DNA of 12,197 nucleotides from Conchiformibius kuhniae DSM 17694 (GTDB lineage: Bacteria > Pseudomonadota > Gammaproteobacteria > Burkholderiales > Neisseriaceae), in the NCBI RefSeq assembly GCF_000428785.1, contig NZ_AUAP01000035.1, positions 1-12,197 of the forward strand. The letters are read 5' to 3'. Both the position numbers and the translations under genes were made by a program. Under the pieces are notes generated by a model that was not told the DNA's origin, did not search any database, and worked only from the letters and a program-made list of their open reading frames with translations. Positions 4,982-11,899 of the stretch are shown piece after piece (the first letter of the stretch is position 1; the number at the start of each line of letters is the position of its first letter).

Positions 4982-7615
4982 ATGAGCCAAACCGCCAAAT
5001 TTTTAAAAGATTACCGCGCCCCCGAATATCTGATTGAACGGGTGGATTTGTGTTTTGATGTTTTTGACGGCCACACCGCCGTTACCGCCGTCATGCGCGT
5101 GTTGCCGCAAACGGGCGCGGGCGCGATGCGTTTGCACGGCTCGGCGGAACTGCTCGGCATCAGCGTGGACGGACGCAGGCTGCCTGAAAGCGCCTACCGC
5201 TTGGCAAACGAAGTCTTAACGCTGGACGGCACCCCCGCGCAGCCGTTTGAACTGACCGTGCAAACCAAACTCTATCCGCACGACAACACCACCCTGATGG
5301 GCTTGTACCAAAGCGGCGGCAACCTCTACACCCAATGCGAACCCGAAGGCTTCCGCAAAATCACCTTCCACCCCGACCGCCCCGATGTGATGAGCATCTA
5401 CACCACCGAAATCCGCGCCGACAAAGCGCGTTTTCCCGTGCTGCTCGCCAACGGCAACCGCACGGACGGCGGCGATTTGCCCAACGGACGGCATTTTGCC
5501 GTGTGGCACGACCCGTTTGCCAAACCGTCCTACCTGTTTGCGCTGGTGGCGGGCGATTTGAGCTGCACCCGCGACAGCTTCCGCGCCGCAGACGGGCGCG
5601 AGATTGCCATTGAGTTTTACACCCGCGCCGCCGATGCCGACAAAGTGGCGTTTGCCGTGCAGTCGCTCAAACACGCGATGAAATGGGACGAAAGCCGTTT
5701 CGGGCTGGTGTATGATTTGGACATTTACATGGTCGTGGCGGTGGGCGACTTCAATATGGGCGCGATGGAAAACAAGGGCTTGAATATTTTCAACACCAAA
5801 TACGTCCTTGCCGATGCCCGCACCGCCACCGATGCCGATTTTGACGGCGTGGAAAGCGTCATCGCCCACGAATATTTCCACAACTGGACGGGCAACCGCG
5901 TAACCTGCCGCGACTGGTTCCAGCTTTCCCTGAAAGAAGGTTTGACCGTGTTCCGCGACCAAGAGTTTTCCGCCGACCGCAACAGCCGCGCCGTGCGCCG
6001 CATTCACAACGCCGCCTTTTTGCGCCGCCACCAGTTCCCCGAAGACGCCGGCCCGATGGCACACCCGATTCGTCCCGCCAGCTATGTGGAAATGAACAAT
6101 TTTTACACCATGACCGTGTATGAAAAAGGCGCGGAAGTGGTGCGTATGTACCACACTTTGCTCGGCGAAGACGGTTTCCAAAAAGGCATGAAGCTGTATT
6201 TTCAACGCCATGACGGGCAAGCCGTTACCTGCGATGATTTCCGCGCGGCGATGGCGGACGCCAACGGCGTGGACTTGAGCCAATTCGCCTTGTGGTACAG
6301 CCAAGCGGGAACGCCCGTGTTGGACGTTTCAGGCAGCCTGCGCGACAACGGCGACTATGTTTTGCGCGTGCGCCAAACCGTGCCGCCCACCCCCGACATG
6401 GTGGAAAAACAGCCGATGATGATGCCCCTGAAAACCGCTTTGCTGGACGAAAACGGCGATGCCGTGCGTTTCAGGCTGCCTGAAAACGGCGCGGACACCG
6501 CCGAAACCGTGCTGCTGCTCACCGAAGCGGAACAGGAATTCGTGTTACAGGGCGTAAACCGTGCCGTTACCCCCTCGCTGCTGCGCGGCTTTTCCGCGCC
6601 GGTACGCCTGAATTTTCCCTATACCGACCAACAGCTTGCCCTGCTGTTGGCACACGATGACGACCCCTTTGCCCGTTGGGAAGCGGGACAAACGCTCTAC
6701 CGCCGCGCCGTTGCCGCCAACGAAACCGCTTTGGCGGACAACGCGCCGCTTCCCGACCACGCCGCATTGTTTGCCGCGCTGGAACACGTTGTCCGCGCCG
6801 ACATCGACCCCGCGTTTAAAGCCGTGCTGCTGACCCCGCCCGCCGAAGAAGAGTTGTGGCGCGCGTCCGACATTGACCCCGTGCGCCTGCACCACGCCCG
6901 CGAAGCCTTGCTGGACGCGCTGGCGCGGCATTTTGCCGAAGATTGGCTGCCCTTGAATCTGCAAGCGAAAACGGCGGAAGAAGCCTTGCCCGACTGTTAT
7001 GCCTATTCGCCCGAAGCGGCGGCGTGGCGCAGTTTGCGCAATCTGTGCCGCAGCATGATGCTCCGCGCCGCGCCCGCCGAGCAGCTTGAATATGTGTTTG
7101 AACATTATGACGAAATGGCGCAAAACATGAGCCACGAATGGGGTTTGCTCAACGCCGTCAATCACATTGACGACCCGCGCCGCGATGCGCTGCTGGCACG
7201 TTTTGCGGAAAAATTCGCCGACCAAGCGCTGGTGTTGGACAAATATTTCGCCCTGATTGCCTGTTCGCGCCGCGCCGACACGCCGCAGTGCGTGCGCGAA
7301 GCCTTGTCGCACCCCGCGTTTGCGCCCACCAATCCCAACAAAGTCCGCGCCCTGCTCGGCACGTTTGCCCGCAACCATCTGCACCTGCACGCGGCGGACG
7401 GCGCGGGCTACCGTTTTATCGCCGAGCGGGTGCGCGAAACGGACGTGCTCAATCCGCAAACCGCCGCCGATTTGGTGCGTGCCGCGTTCAGCCTGTGCTG
7501 CCGCCTTGAGCCGCACCGCCGCGCCCTGATGAAGTCGGAGCTGGAAAAATTGGCGGCTTTGCCGGAGTTGTCCAAAGACACGCGCGAGATTGTGGAGAAG
7601 ATTTTGGCGGGGTAG
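4982..7615 (+). CDS. pepN: Aminopeptidase N, M1 family zinc metallopeptidase (PepN)
   Basis: Cytoplasmic aminopeptidase that removes N-terminal residues from peptides in the last stages of protein turnover. The protein is 877 residues, a usual length for proteobacterial PepN. All M1 landmarks are intact: exopeptidase motif GAMEN at 260-264, the zinc site HEYFH with H296, E297 and H300, third ligand E319 in LKEGL, and the catalytic tyrosine Y380 in VYEKGAEVVRM, matching E. coli Y381. The order is an N-terminal beta domain (to about 190), the thermolysin-like catalytic domain (about 190-440), a small beta domain (about 440-540), and a C-terminal helical domain. The ATG at 4982 was preferred to the GTG one codon upstream because MSQTAKFLKDY matches the family start. 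Codon use is strongly C-ending. Three DNA uptake sequences lie inside the gene. No clear terminator follows it. Confidence 0.97.
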   Translation: MSQTAKFLKDYRAPEYLIERVDLCFDVFDGHTAVTAVMRVLPQTGAGAMRLHGSAELLGISVDGRRLPESAYRLANEVLTLDGTPAQPFELTVQTKLYPHDNTTLMGLYQSGGNLYTQCEPEGFRKITFHPDRPDVMSIYTTEIRADKARFPVLLANGNRTDGGDLPNGRHFAVWHDPFAKPSYLFALVAGDLSCTRDSFRAADGREIAIEFYTRAADADKVAFAVQSLKHAMKWDESRFGLVYDLDIYMVVAVGDFNMGAMENKGLNIFNTKYVLADARTATDADFDGVESVIAHEYFHNWTGNRVTCRDWFQLSLKEGLTVFRDQEFSADRNSRAVRRIHNAAFLRRHQFPEDAGPMAHPIRPASYVEMNNFYTMTVYEKGAEVVRMYHTLLGEDGFQKGMKLYFQRHDGQAVTCDDFRAAMADANGVDLSQFALWYSQAGTPVLDVSGSLRDNGDYVLRVRQTVPPTPDMVEKQPMMMPLKTALLDENGDAVRFRLPENGADTAETVLLLTEAEQEFVLQGVNRAVTPSLLRGFSAPVRLNFPYTDQQLALLLAHDDDPFARWEAGQTLYRRAVAANETALADNAPLPDHAALFAALEHVVRADIDPAFKAVLLTPPAEEELWRASDIDPVRLHHAREALLDALARHFAEDWLPLNLQAKTAEEALPDCYAYSPEAAAWRSLRNLCRSMMLRAAPAEQLEYVFEHYDEMAQNMSHEWGLLNAVNHIDDPRRDALLARFAEKFADQALVLDKYFALIACSRRADTPQCVREALSHPAFAPTNPNKVRALLGTFARNHLHLHAADGAGYRFIAERVRETDVLNPQTAADLVRAAFSLCCRLEPHRRALMKSELEKLAALPELSKDTREIVEKILAG
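5177..5188 (+). repeat. DNA uptake sequence, Simonsiella-type dialect
   Basis: Exact 12-mer AGGCTGCCTGAA inside pepN, read as Arg-Leu-Pro-Glu. It is the first of three copies within 1.3 kb, which supports a real uptake signal over chance. Confidence 0.8.
6328..6339 (-). repeat. DNA uptake sequence, Simonsiella-type dialect
   Basis: TTCAGGCAGCCT on the plus strand is the exact reverse complement of AGGCTGCCTGAA. It lies in pepN, in the small beta domain coding region. Confidence 0.8.
6473..6484 (+). repeat. DNA uptake sequence, Simonsiella-type dialect
   Basis: Exact AGGCTGCCTGAA, here preceded by TTC so that TTCAGGC and GCCTGAA form a 15-bp near-palindrome. It lies about 135 bases from the copy on the opposite strand. 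Confidence 0.8.
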
Positions 7616-7774
7616 TTGTGTGGTTTTAGCAACATTGCCGCAAAATGCTTGATTATTTAAATCAATGATTCGTTTTTGTTTTTGCCAAAACGGGGCAGGG
7701 CGGCGCAACAGTGCTATCGCACCGGCGGCAAATTGCTGTATGATTATGGGTTTATCATCAGCCGATGCGCCGTC

Positions 7775-8584
7775 ATGCCCGAACAGCCGCGCAAAAACCG
7801 CATCGCCCGCCACCCGTTTTGGCAGGCAGACAAACCCTATCTGCACCATCAAAACATTTCCGATGTGCGTTTCCGTTTGCTTGGTTATGTGATGGCGTTT
7901 TTGGCGGGCGGCATCAATGCGGGCGGTTTTTTTGCTGTGGCGGCATACACTTCGCACGTTACCGGCGCTTTGTCGCACGCGGCGGACGGCGCGTTTGAAG
8001 GCGAATGGCTGGCAGCGTGGACGGCATTGGCGGGGGTGGTGTGCTTTGTGCTGGGCGCGGCGCATGCCAATTGGACGGTTTTGTGGGCGAAACGGCAGCG
8101 TTTCCGGAGCGGCTACGGCTTGTCGATGTGGCTGGAAGCGGTGTATTTGCTGCTGTTCGGGCTGCTGGGCGCGGCGATGGCGGAAATTGATGCGGCGGTG
8201 CGGCTGACCTTATTGTTTTTGTGCTTTATCATGGGCATGCACAATACGGTGATGACGGTGTTGTCGGGCGGGGCAATCCGCTCCACCCACATGACCGGCA
8301 CCGCCACCGATTTGGGCATCGAATTGTCCAAAGTTTTGTATTACAGCCGCAAGCACCATCCGCGTTTGCCCGATGTGCGGGTGAACCGCCCGAAAATGAA
8401 GCTGTTTTTGGGCTTGATGGCGGCGTTTGTTGCCGGCGGGGTGGTCGGTGCGTGGGGCTACCGCCAAATCGGCTACCGTTTTACCCTGCCGATGTCGGCA
8501 TTATTGTTTGTGTTCGGTGCCGGCTCGGTCGGCTACGATGTGCGGATTCGGATAAAATGGCTGTTGCAGCGCCGCCGCCACTGA
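7775..8584 (+). CDS. DUF1275 (YoaK-type) membrane protein
   Basis: Integral membrane protein of 269 residues in the DUF1275 family, whose transport or other role is not established. Recognisable parts are the first helix with FLAGGINAGGFFAVAAYTSHVTG (about residues 46-68), the typical position of the family's Asp-Ala/Gly and S-H-x-T-G motifs, and the second-half repeat GGAIRSTHMTGTATDLG. About six hydrophobic helices are visible, with a basic tail RIRIKWLLQRRRH. I start at ATG 7775 (MPEQPRK). The frame continues upstream to 7676, but the extra 33 residues are not family-like and read through an intergenic-looking stretch. A TATGAT sequence at 7739-7744 could be the -10 of its promoter. The 160 bases between pepN and this start hold no other gene. 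The pentapeptide-repeat gene follows after 49 bases without a terminator, so they may be co-transcribed. Confidence 0.82.
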   Translation: MPEQPRKNRIARHPFWQADKPYLHHQNISDVRFRLLGYVMAFLAGGINAGGFFAVAAYTSHVTGALSHAADGAFEGEWLAAWTALAGVVCFVLGAAHANWTVLWAKRQRFRSGYGLSMWLEAVYLLLFGLLGAAMAEIDAAVRLTLLFLCFIMGMHNTVMTVLSGGAIRSTHMTGTATDLGIELSKVLYYSRKHHPRLPDVRVNRPKMKLFLGLMAAFVAGGVVGAWGYRQIGYRFTLPMSALLFVFGAGSVGYDVRIRIKWLLQRRRH

Positions 8585-8633
8585 CGGACACGCCTATTCC
8601 GCCCCTGTGCGGATTTTCGGGAGCAAAAACCTT

Positions 8634-9992
8634 ATGACACAGCAAAATACCTTGAGCAGCAAAGCCTTGCGCGTGATTTTGCAAGAGCATTATTTGTGGC
8701 TGATTAGCGGCGGCAAAGACGGCAAACGCGCCGACTTGTCGGGGCATGTGCTTTCCGGAATGAACTTGGTTGCCGCCAATCTGGAAAAAGCCGTATTGGA
8801 AGGCACCGTATTGGAAGCGGCAGACATGCGCCGCGCCAACCTGCGCGAAGCCAACTTGCAAGGCGCGGGCTTGCAGCGTGCCAACCTGCGCGGCGCGGAT
8901 TTGCGCGATGCCAACCTGCGCGGAGCCTACCTGCGCGACACCAACCTGCAAGGCGCCTACCTGCGCGACACCAATTTGCAGGGCGCGTATCTGCGCGAAG
9001 CCAATTTTCAGGGCGCCTACCTGCGCGATACCAATTTGAAAAGCGCCTACCTGCGCGAAGCCAATTTGCAGGGCGCACACCTGTGGCGCACCGATTTGCG
9101 CGGTGCAGACATTCAAACCGTGCGTTTCCAATCGGCACTGATGGACAACGTCATCGGCGTACCGTTTCGCGACACGCCCGAAAACATCAAGCGCATTATT
9201 GACGGCTTCGACCAGCAAATCAAAGCCCTGCAGGAGCGTGTGCGCGATGCGGAAAGCGTGTTCAGCGTTACCGGCGCCAGCGAAGCGGAACGTCAGGAAG
9301 AAATCCGCGAGCTGCAAGACAAAATTTCCCTGCTCAACGAAGCGAAAAAGCAGCGCGAAGAAGGCTTGGCACTGAAGCAGGAAGAAGCGGCGGAGCTGCA
9401 ACGCCAAATGAAACGCTTGGAGCAGCGTACCCGCCGCGCCCAAAAAGCCCTGCTCGAATCCTTGCACAACGTGGAAAGCCGCATGAAATCCGGCAGCCGT
9501 TTTGCGTTTTTTAGCGGCTTGGCGGGAACGGGCGTGCTGGCGGCGGACGTGGCGATTATTTTGTCGCCCTTGTGGTCGGCGTGGAGTCAGGGCATGACGG
9601 CAGATGCGGTGATGTATCTGATGTTCAACCGTCTGGGGCCTTGGAGCGTGGTGTTTTACGTGATTCCTGCGGTGGTGCTGGTGCTGGTGTCGGCGGTGCT
9701 GTTTTACCAGCAGCGCAAGCTGTTGGCGGAAGTGCGCTATTATGCGGTGGTCAAGCATCAGATTGAGGTGTTTGCGGGCTTGTTGGAAGCGGCGCAGCAC
9801 ACGGCGGCGGGCTGGGACGACCCGCACCGCGCTTCGGAATACGTGCATGAAACCTTTACCCGCATCCGCGACAATTTGTTGCACGATTTGGGCGAGTCGT
9901 TCCCCGTGCCCGATGTGTCGGTGTTAGACGACAAGCCCGAAGGCGGTTCGCCGGAAGAAACGGAAAATAAAGAATCCGCCGATTGGGTGTAA
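8634..9992 (+). CDS. Pentapeptide-repeat, coiled-coil, two-TM membrane protein of unknown function
   Basis: 452-residue protein; function unknown. Layout by eye: residues 1-32 a helical cap with YLWLISGGKDGKRADLSG, a motif common before pentapeptide domains; 33 to about 170 roughly 27 pentapeptides of A(N/D)Lxx type, enough for about seven turns of a right-handed quadrilateral beta-helix; 183-285 long charged helices with two coiled-coil stretches split near TGASE (213-217); hydrophobic segments near 290-314 and 337-358; then 359-453 a cytoplasmic-looking helical tail ending in an acidic, disordered stretch. There is no signal peptide, so the beta-helix, coiled coil and tail should all face the cytoplasm from the inner membrane. 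Start ATG 8634 has GGGAG ten bases upstream; the GTG at 8607 lacks this. The stop codon is followed immediately by an IS5-type end, so the natural C-terminus could have been altered. Gyrase-protection proteins such as Qnr are pentapeptide proteins but lack the coiled coil and membrane parts. Confidence 0.85.
   Translation: MTQQNTLSSKALRVILQEHYLWLISGGKDGKRADLSGHVLSGMNLVAANLEKAVLEGTVLEAADMRRANLREANLQGAGLQRANLRGADLRDANLRGAYLRDTNLQGAYLRDTNLQGAYLREANFQGAYLRDTNLKSAYLREANLQGAHLWRTDLRGADIQTVRFQSALMDNVIGVPFRDTPENIKRIIDGFDQQIKALQERVRDAESVFSVTGASEAERQEEIRELQDKISLLNEAKKQREEGLALKQEEAAELQRQMKRLEQRTRRAQKALLESLHNVESRMKSGSRFAFFSGLAGTGVLAADVAIILSPLWSAWSQGMTADAVMYLMFNRLGPWSVVFYVIPAVVLVLVSAVLFYQQRKLLAEVRYYAVVKHQIEVFAGLLEAAQHTAAGWDDPHRASEYVHETFTRIRDNLLHDLGESFPVPDVSVLDDKPEGGSPEETENKESADWV
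8922..9101 (+). repeat. 30-bp in-frame tandem repeat in the pentapeptide gene
   Basis: Six consecutive 30-bp units encode the decapeptide GAYLRDTNLQ and variants: GAYLRDTNLQ twice, GAYLREANFQ, GAYLRDTNLK, SAYLREANLQ and the diverged GAHLWRTDLR. DNA similarity between units is high, indicating recent duplication of a two-pentapeptide block. Less similar units (GAGLQRANLR, GADLRDANLR) precede it from 8862. Confidence 0.9.
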
Positions 9993-10008
9993 GGCGTGTC
10001 ATCAATTA
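9993..10008 (+). repeat. Solo IS5-family-type terminal sequence
   Basis: GGCGTGTCATCAATTA is identical to the left end of the IS5-family element at 11971-11986 and in the same orientation. It begins one base after the stop codon of the pentapeptide gene, then diverges from the downstream element. It is probably an end left by a decayed insertion. Confidence 0.65.
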
Positions 10009-10025
10009 GCCGAGAAAACGCCGCA

Positions 10026-10133
10026 CCGTCATTCCCGCGCAGGCAAGAATCCAAGTCGAAGCACGAGAAACTTTGATAAAACATCGCTTGCCGAGCATTG
10101 CACAGTGGATTCCCGCATTCGCGGGAATGACGG
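10026..10133. repeat. Neisserial mosaic repeat bounded by dRS3-type sequences
   Basis: The right boundary (10109-10128) is an exact dRS3, ATTCCC-N8-GGGAAT. The left boundary (10031-10050) is a degenerate copy, ATTCCCGCGCAGGCAAGAAT. The ends form a 13-bp inverted repeat, CCGTCATTCCCGC (10026-10038) and GCGGGAATGACGG (10121-10133). Between them is a spacer of about 58 bases. This is the form of neisserial intergenic mosaic elements. The right copy alone can fold into ATTCCCGC/GCGGGAAT and might stop transcription of the pentapeptide gene. Confidence 0.75.
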
Positions 10134-10145
10134 CGTTTTTTATAT

Positions 10146-10470
10146 TATAGTTAAAAATTTTATAGTTAATTAAAATAAGAATAATAAATTAATGCATCAG
10201 AAAAACACTCCCAATCAGGCAGGGTCATACGCAAATAGCGTTTGATATTCGCCCAAGTCTTTTCTATTGGGTTCAGTTCGGGCGAATAAGGAGCAAGCGG
10301 CAGAATGATGTGCCCTGAGGGCTTCGCCATTTCCTGTAACACAGCCATACGGTGAAAACGGGCATTGTCCAAAATAATGACGGATTTGTGGTTTAAAGCG
10401 GGCAGCAGGCACCGCTCAAACCATGCCTCAAATAGCGAGAGATAGGGTATGATAGGTTTGCGCTGCCCGT
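10146..10470 (-). mobile_element. Truncated IS630-family element
   Basis: Remnant of an IS630-family insertion. The outer end is marked by TATAGTTAAAA (10146-10156), with a second TATAGTTAA at 10161; similar TAGTTAAAA ends bound the complete IS630-type copy at 11035-11925. Only the 3' half of the transposase remains, and the other end is lost where the immunity gene begins. The inner boundary is approximate (10440-10480). The sequence differs clearly from the complete copy, so it is another element of the family and not a duplicate. Confidence 0.75.
10166..10470 (-). pseudogene. IS630-family transposase, C-terminal fragment
   Basis: The frame reads LFEAWFERCLLPAL, SVIILDNARFHRM, LPLAPYSPELNPIEKTWANIK and ends YYSYFN. 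This is the C-terminal half of an IS630/Tc1-type DDE transposase, with the second catalytic Asp (LDNARFH) and the Glu (NPIEKTW) kept. The N-terminal helix-turn-helix and the first Asp are missing. The frame stays open upstream only to a stop at 10487-10489 and no proper start codon is present, so the gene is broken and its product cannot be active. Confidence 0.85.
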
Positions 10471-10877
10471 CAATTTTCCTCTTCTTCTATCATATAGCTA
10501 AAAAATTCAGCATAAGAATTCCAGTAATCTGCCCTTTCAAAAGACATATCTACAGAATCTATCCAAATAACATGACTATTCTCAGTATCTAATAAAATTA
10601 GACTCTCATTCATTTCAGATAATACAAGATATTTGTTAGGTAAGTTGATGTGATTTCTTATATACAATGTTTTGGTTAATATGTTTTCGTCGCAATCTAA
10701 AGAAATACTTAAGTGTTCTATTCCACCAACTATTCCGCCTGAATAGAATTCAGAAATTTTTATGAAATCTGTTGGAAGATGCACTTCAAGTACTTCTTCT
10801 ATCTTCAATAAATCTTGCTTATTCACTTTTTCTTTTCCATACATAGATATGTATATTTCTTTCATTTTTTGAAACAT
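10470..10877 (-). CDS. SMI1/KNR4 (SUKH) family immunity protein
   Basis: 135-residue protein resembling the SUKH superfamily, the commonest immunity proteins of bacterial polymorphic toxins; they bind and block a partner toxin domain in the cytoplasm. The SUKH pattern is visible: an N-terminal helix with LLKIEEVLEVHLPTDFIKIS, then SGGIVGGIEHLSI, a central beta region (KYLVLSEMNESLILLDTEN, VIWIDS), and a C-terminal SYAEFFSYMIEEEE helix. The ATG at 10877 is preferred: AAGGA lies about ten bases upstream, whereas the in-frame ATG four codons on has none. It follows a 3' toxin-like fragment after 13 bases on the same strand, the usual toxin-immunity order. The gene is much richer in A+T than the housekeeping genes, suggesting transfer. 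Its stop falls at the edge of a transposase remnant. Its own promoter is not evident. Confidence 0.8.
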   Translation of the reverse strand: MFQKMKEIYISMYGKEKVNKQDLLKIEEVLEVHLPTDFIKISEFYSGGIVGGIEHLSISLDCDENILTKTLYIRNHINLPNKYLVLSEMNESLILLDTENSHVIWIDSVDMSFERADYWNSYAEFFSYMIEEEEN

Positions 10878-10890
10878 AAATCAATAATCC

Positions 10891-11034
10891 TTATTTATGA
10901 TTAACACGCCATTTCCAATATTCCATATTATCGGATTTAAACAGTTTTCTATCAGGCTGTAAAGTCGGATGTCCAGTTCTACGTCCATACTGACTGTGTA
11001 ATATATCTTGCCCATATTTACCAACGCCATGATA
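10891..11034 (-). pseudogene. 3' fragment of a probable polymorphic toxin C-terminal domain
   Basis: A 47-codon frame ending in TAA at 10891 reads YHGVGKYGQDILHSQYGRR, then TGHPTLQPDRKLFKSDNMEY and WKWRVNHK. It has no start codon and runs straight into the IS630 end. I do not recognise a named toxin family. The argument rests on its position 13 bases before a SUKH immunity gene on the same strand, its AT-rich base use, and its toxin-tip-like composition (many Gly, His, Lys, Arg and aromatic residues). The repeated GH, H and E/N residues could belong to a nuclease active site, but that is inference. The 5' part is gone. Confidence 0.55.
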
Positions 11035-11060
11035 TAGTTAAAAAGTTTAATCATTCATAC
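11035..11060. repeat. IS630 left inverted end
   Basis: Begins TAGTTAAAAAG and ends TTCATAC; 21 of 26 bases match the reverse complement of 11900-11925. It overlaps the transposase stop codon at 11047-11049. Confidence 0.85.
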
Positions 11061-11888
11061 ATAAAGAGAACAGTTCCCCGATGTCGTTCAAGCGCTGTTT
11101 GTTGCGCAGTGCTTTCACCCAAGCCCACACCTTTTCAATCGGATTTAAATCGGGACTGTACGGGGGCAGCCACAAAACGGTATGCCCCTTGCTTTCAAGC
11201 AGCCCGGCAACCGCCACCCTTTTATGGAAGGAAGCGTTGTCCATGATGACTACGCTGTGGTGCGGCAGTTGCGGCAGCAAAACCTGTTCAAGCCATGTTT
11301 GAAATACTGTTCCGTTAATCCCTTGTTCAAACAAGCCCACCGCAAATAGGCGTTTGTCTTGATGCCATGCACCGATGGCATTGACTTGGTTTTTACCGTG
11401 CCAATCGTGTCCGATTATGCACGGTCGGCCTTTGACCGAATAACCGTAGGCTCTGACCCAATCGCGGCGGAAACCGCTTTCATCCAGATAAACCAATTCC
11501 TTACCTTTGCGCCGGTAACGCGCTTGCAGGCGTAGGAACCGTTTGCGTTTGGCAGGGTCGGCTTTGGGGTGTTTTAAGCGGTTTTTTTTCGGCTGATGCC
11601 GTAACGGATTAATGCCTGCCGTATGGACGGTGCCGTACAGCCGAAACGGGCTGCCCGTTCATGCAGGTAATCGGTCGGATGGGCTTCCACGTCTGCCAAC
11701 AATGCCTCTTTGGAAATTTTCTTGGGCGGACGTACCTGTGGCGGTTTGGGTGTGGTCGGCAACGGCTGCTTTTTCCAATTGCGTACGGTGGTGAAATGAA
11801 TGCCGGACAGTGCGGCTGTTTGGCGGATGCTACAGCCCTGTTCCAATTTTTCCAAGACTTTTTGGCGTAGGTCGGTGGAGTAAGCCAT
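11047..11888 (-). CDS. IS630-family transposase, two frames joined by a -1 frameshift
   Basis: DDE transposase of the IS630/Tc1-mariner group. Frame A (11888 down to 11574, 104 aa) starts MAYSTDLRQKVLEKLEQG and holds the helix-turn-helix (SIRQTAALSGIHFTTVRNW), ending ISRKKTA. Frame B, in the -1 frame, continues RLKHPKADPAKRKRFLRLQ and contains the catalytic triad: Asp in VYLDESGF, Asp in VVIMDNASFHK and Glu in PDLNPIEKVW. It ends SLCMND at 11047. The frames meet at a run of eight A (T8 at 11582-11589 on the plus strand), a classic slippery site. Reading back one base there gives a continuous family-like protein of about 280 residues. Programmed frameshifting is known in IS630-type elements; a simple indel mutation in the A run is the alternative. 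Confidence 0.85.
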
Positions 11889-11899
11889 TTTTAATCTTC

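Noticed and set aside
6545..8065. A 506-codon minus-strand frame spanning the pepN end and the DUF1275 start
   Set aside because: It crosses two genuine plus-strand genes, is rich in Arg/Gln/His typical of antisense translation, and has no recognisable motif.
8922..9101. Regular 30-bp repeats as a CRISPR array
   Set aside because: The units are directly adjacent with no unique spacers and keep reading frame through a coding sequence.
8481..9884. A 467-codon minus-strand frame opposite the pentapeptide gene, with regular QVGALQIG-like repeats
   Set aside because: The repeats are the antisense image of the 30-bp coding repeat. The plus-strand frame has a clear family, start and ribosome binding site.
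10891..11034. Alternative frame in the toxin fragment with an ATG (MALVNMGKIYY...)
   Set aside because: It has no ribosome binding site and no family resemblance; the neighbouring frame ends 13 bases before the immunity gene in the usual toxin-immunity spacing.
11047..11496. The 149-codon second half of the IS630 transposase as a separate gene
   Set aside because: It would need a TTG start without a ribosome binding site. The frame extends upstream to the A8 run and continues the first half of the same protein.
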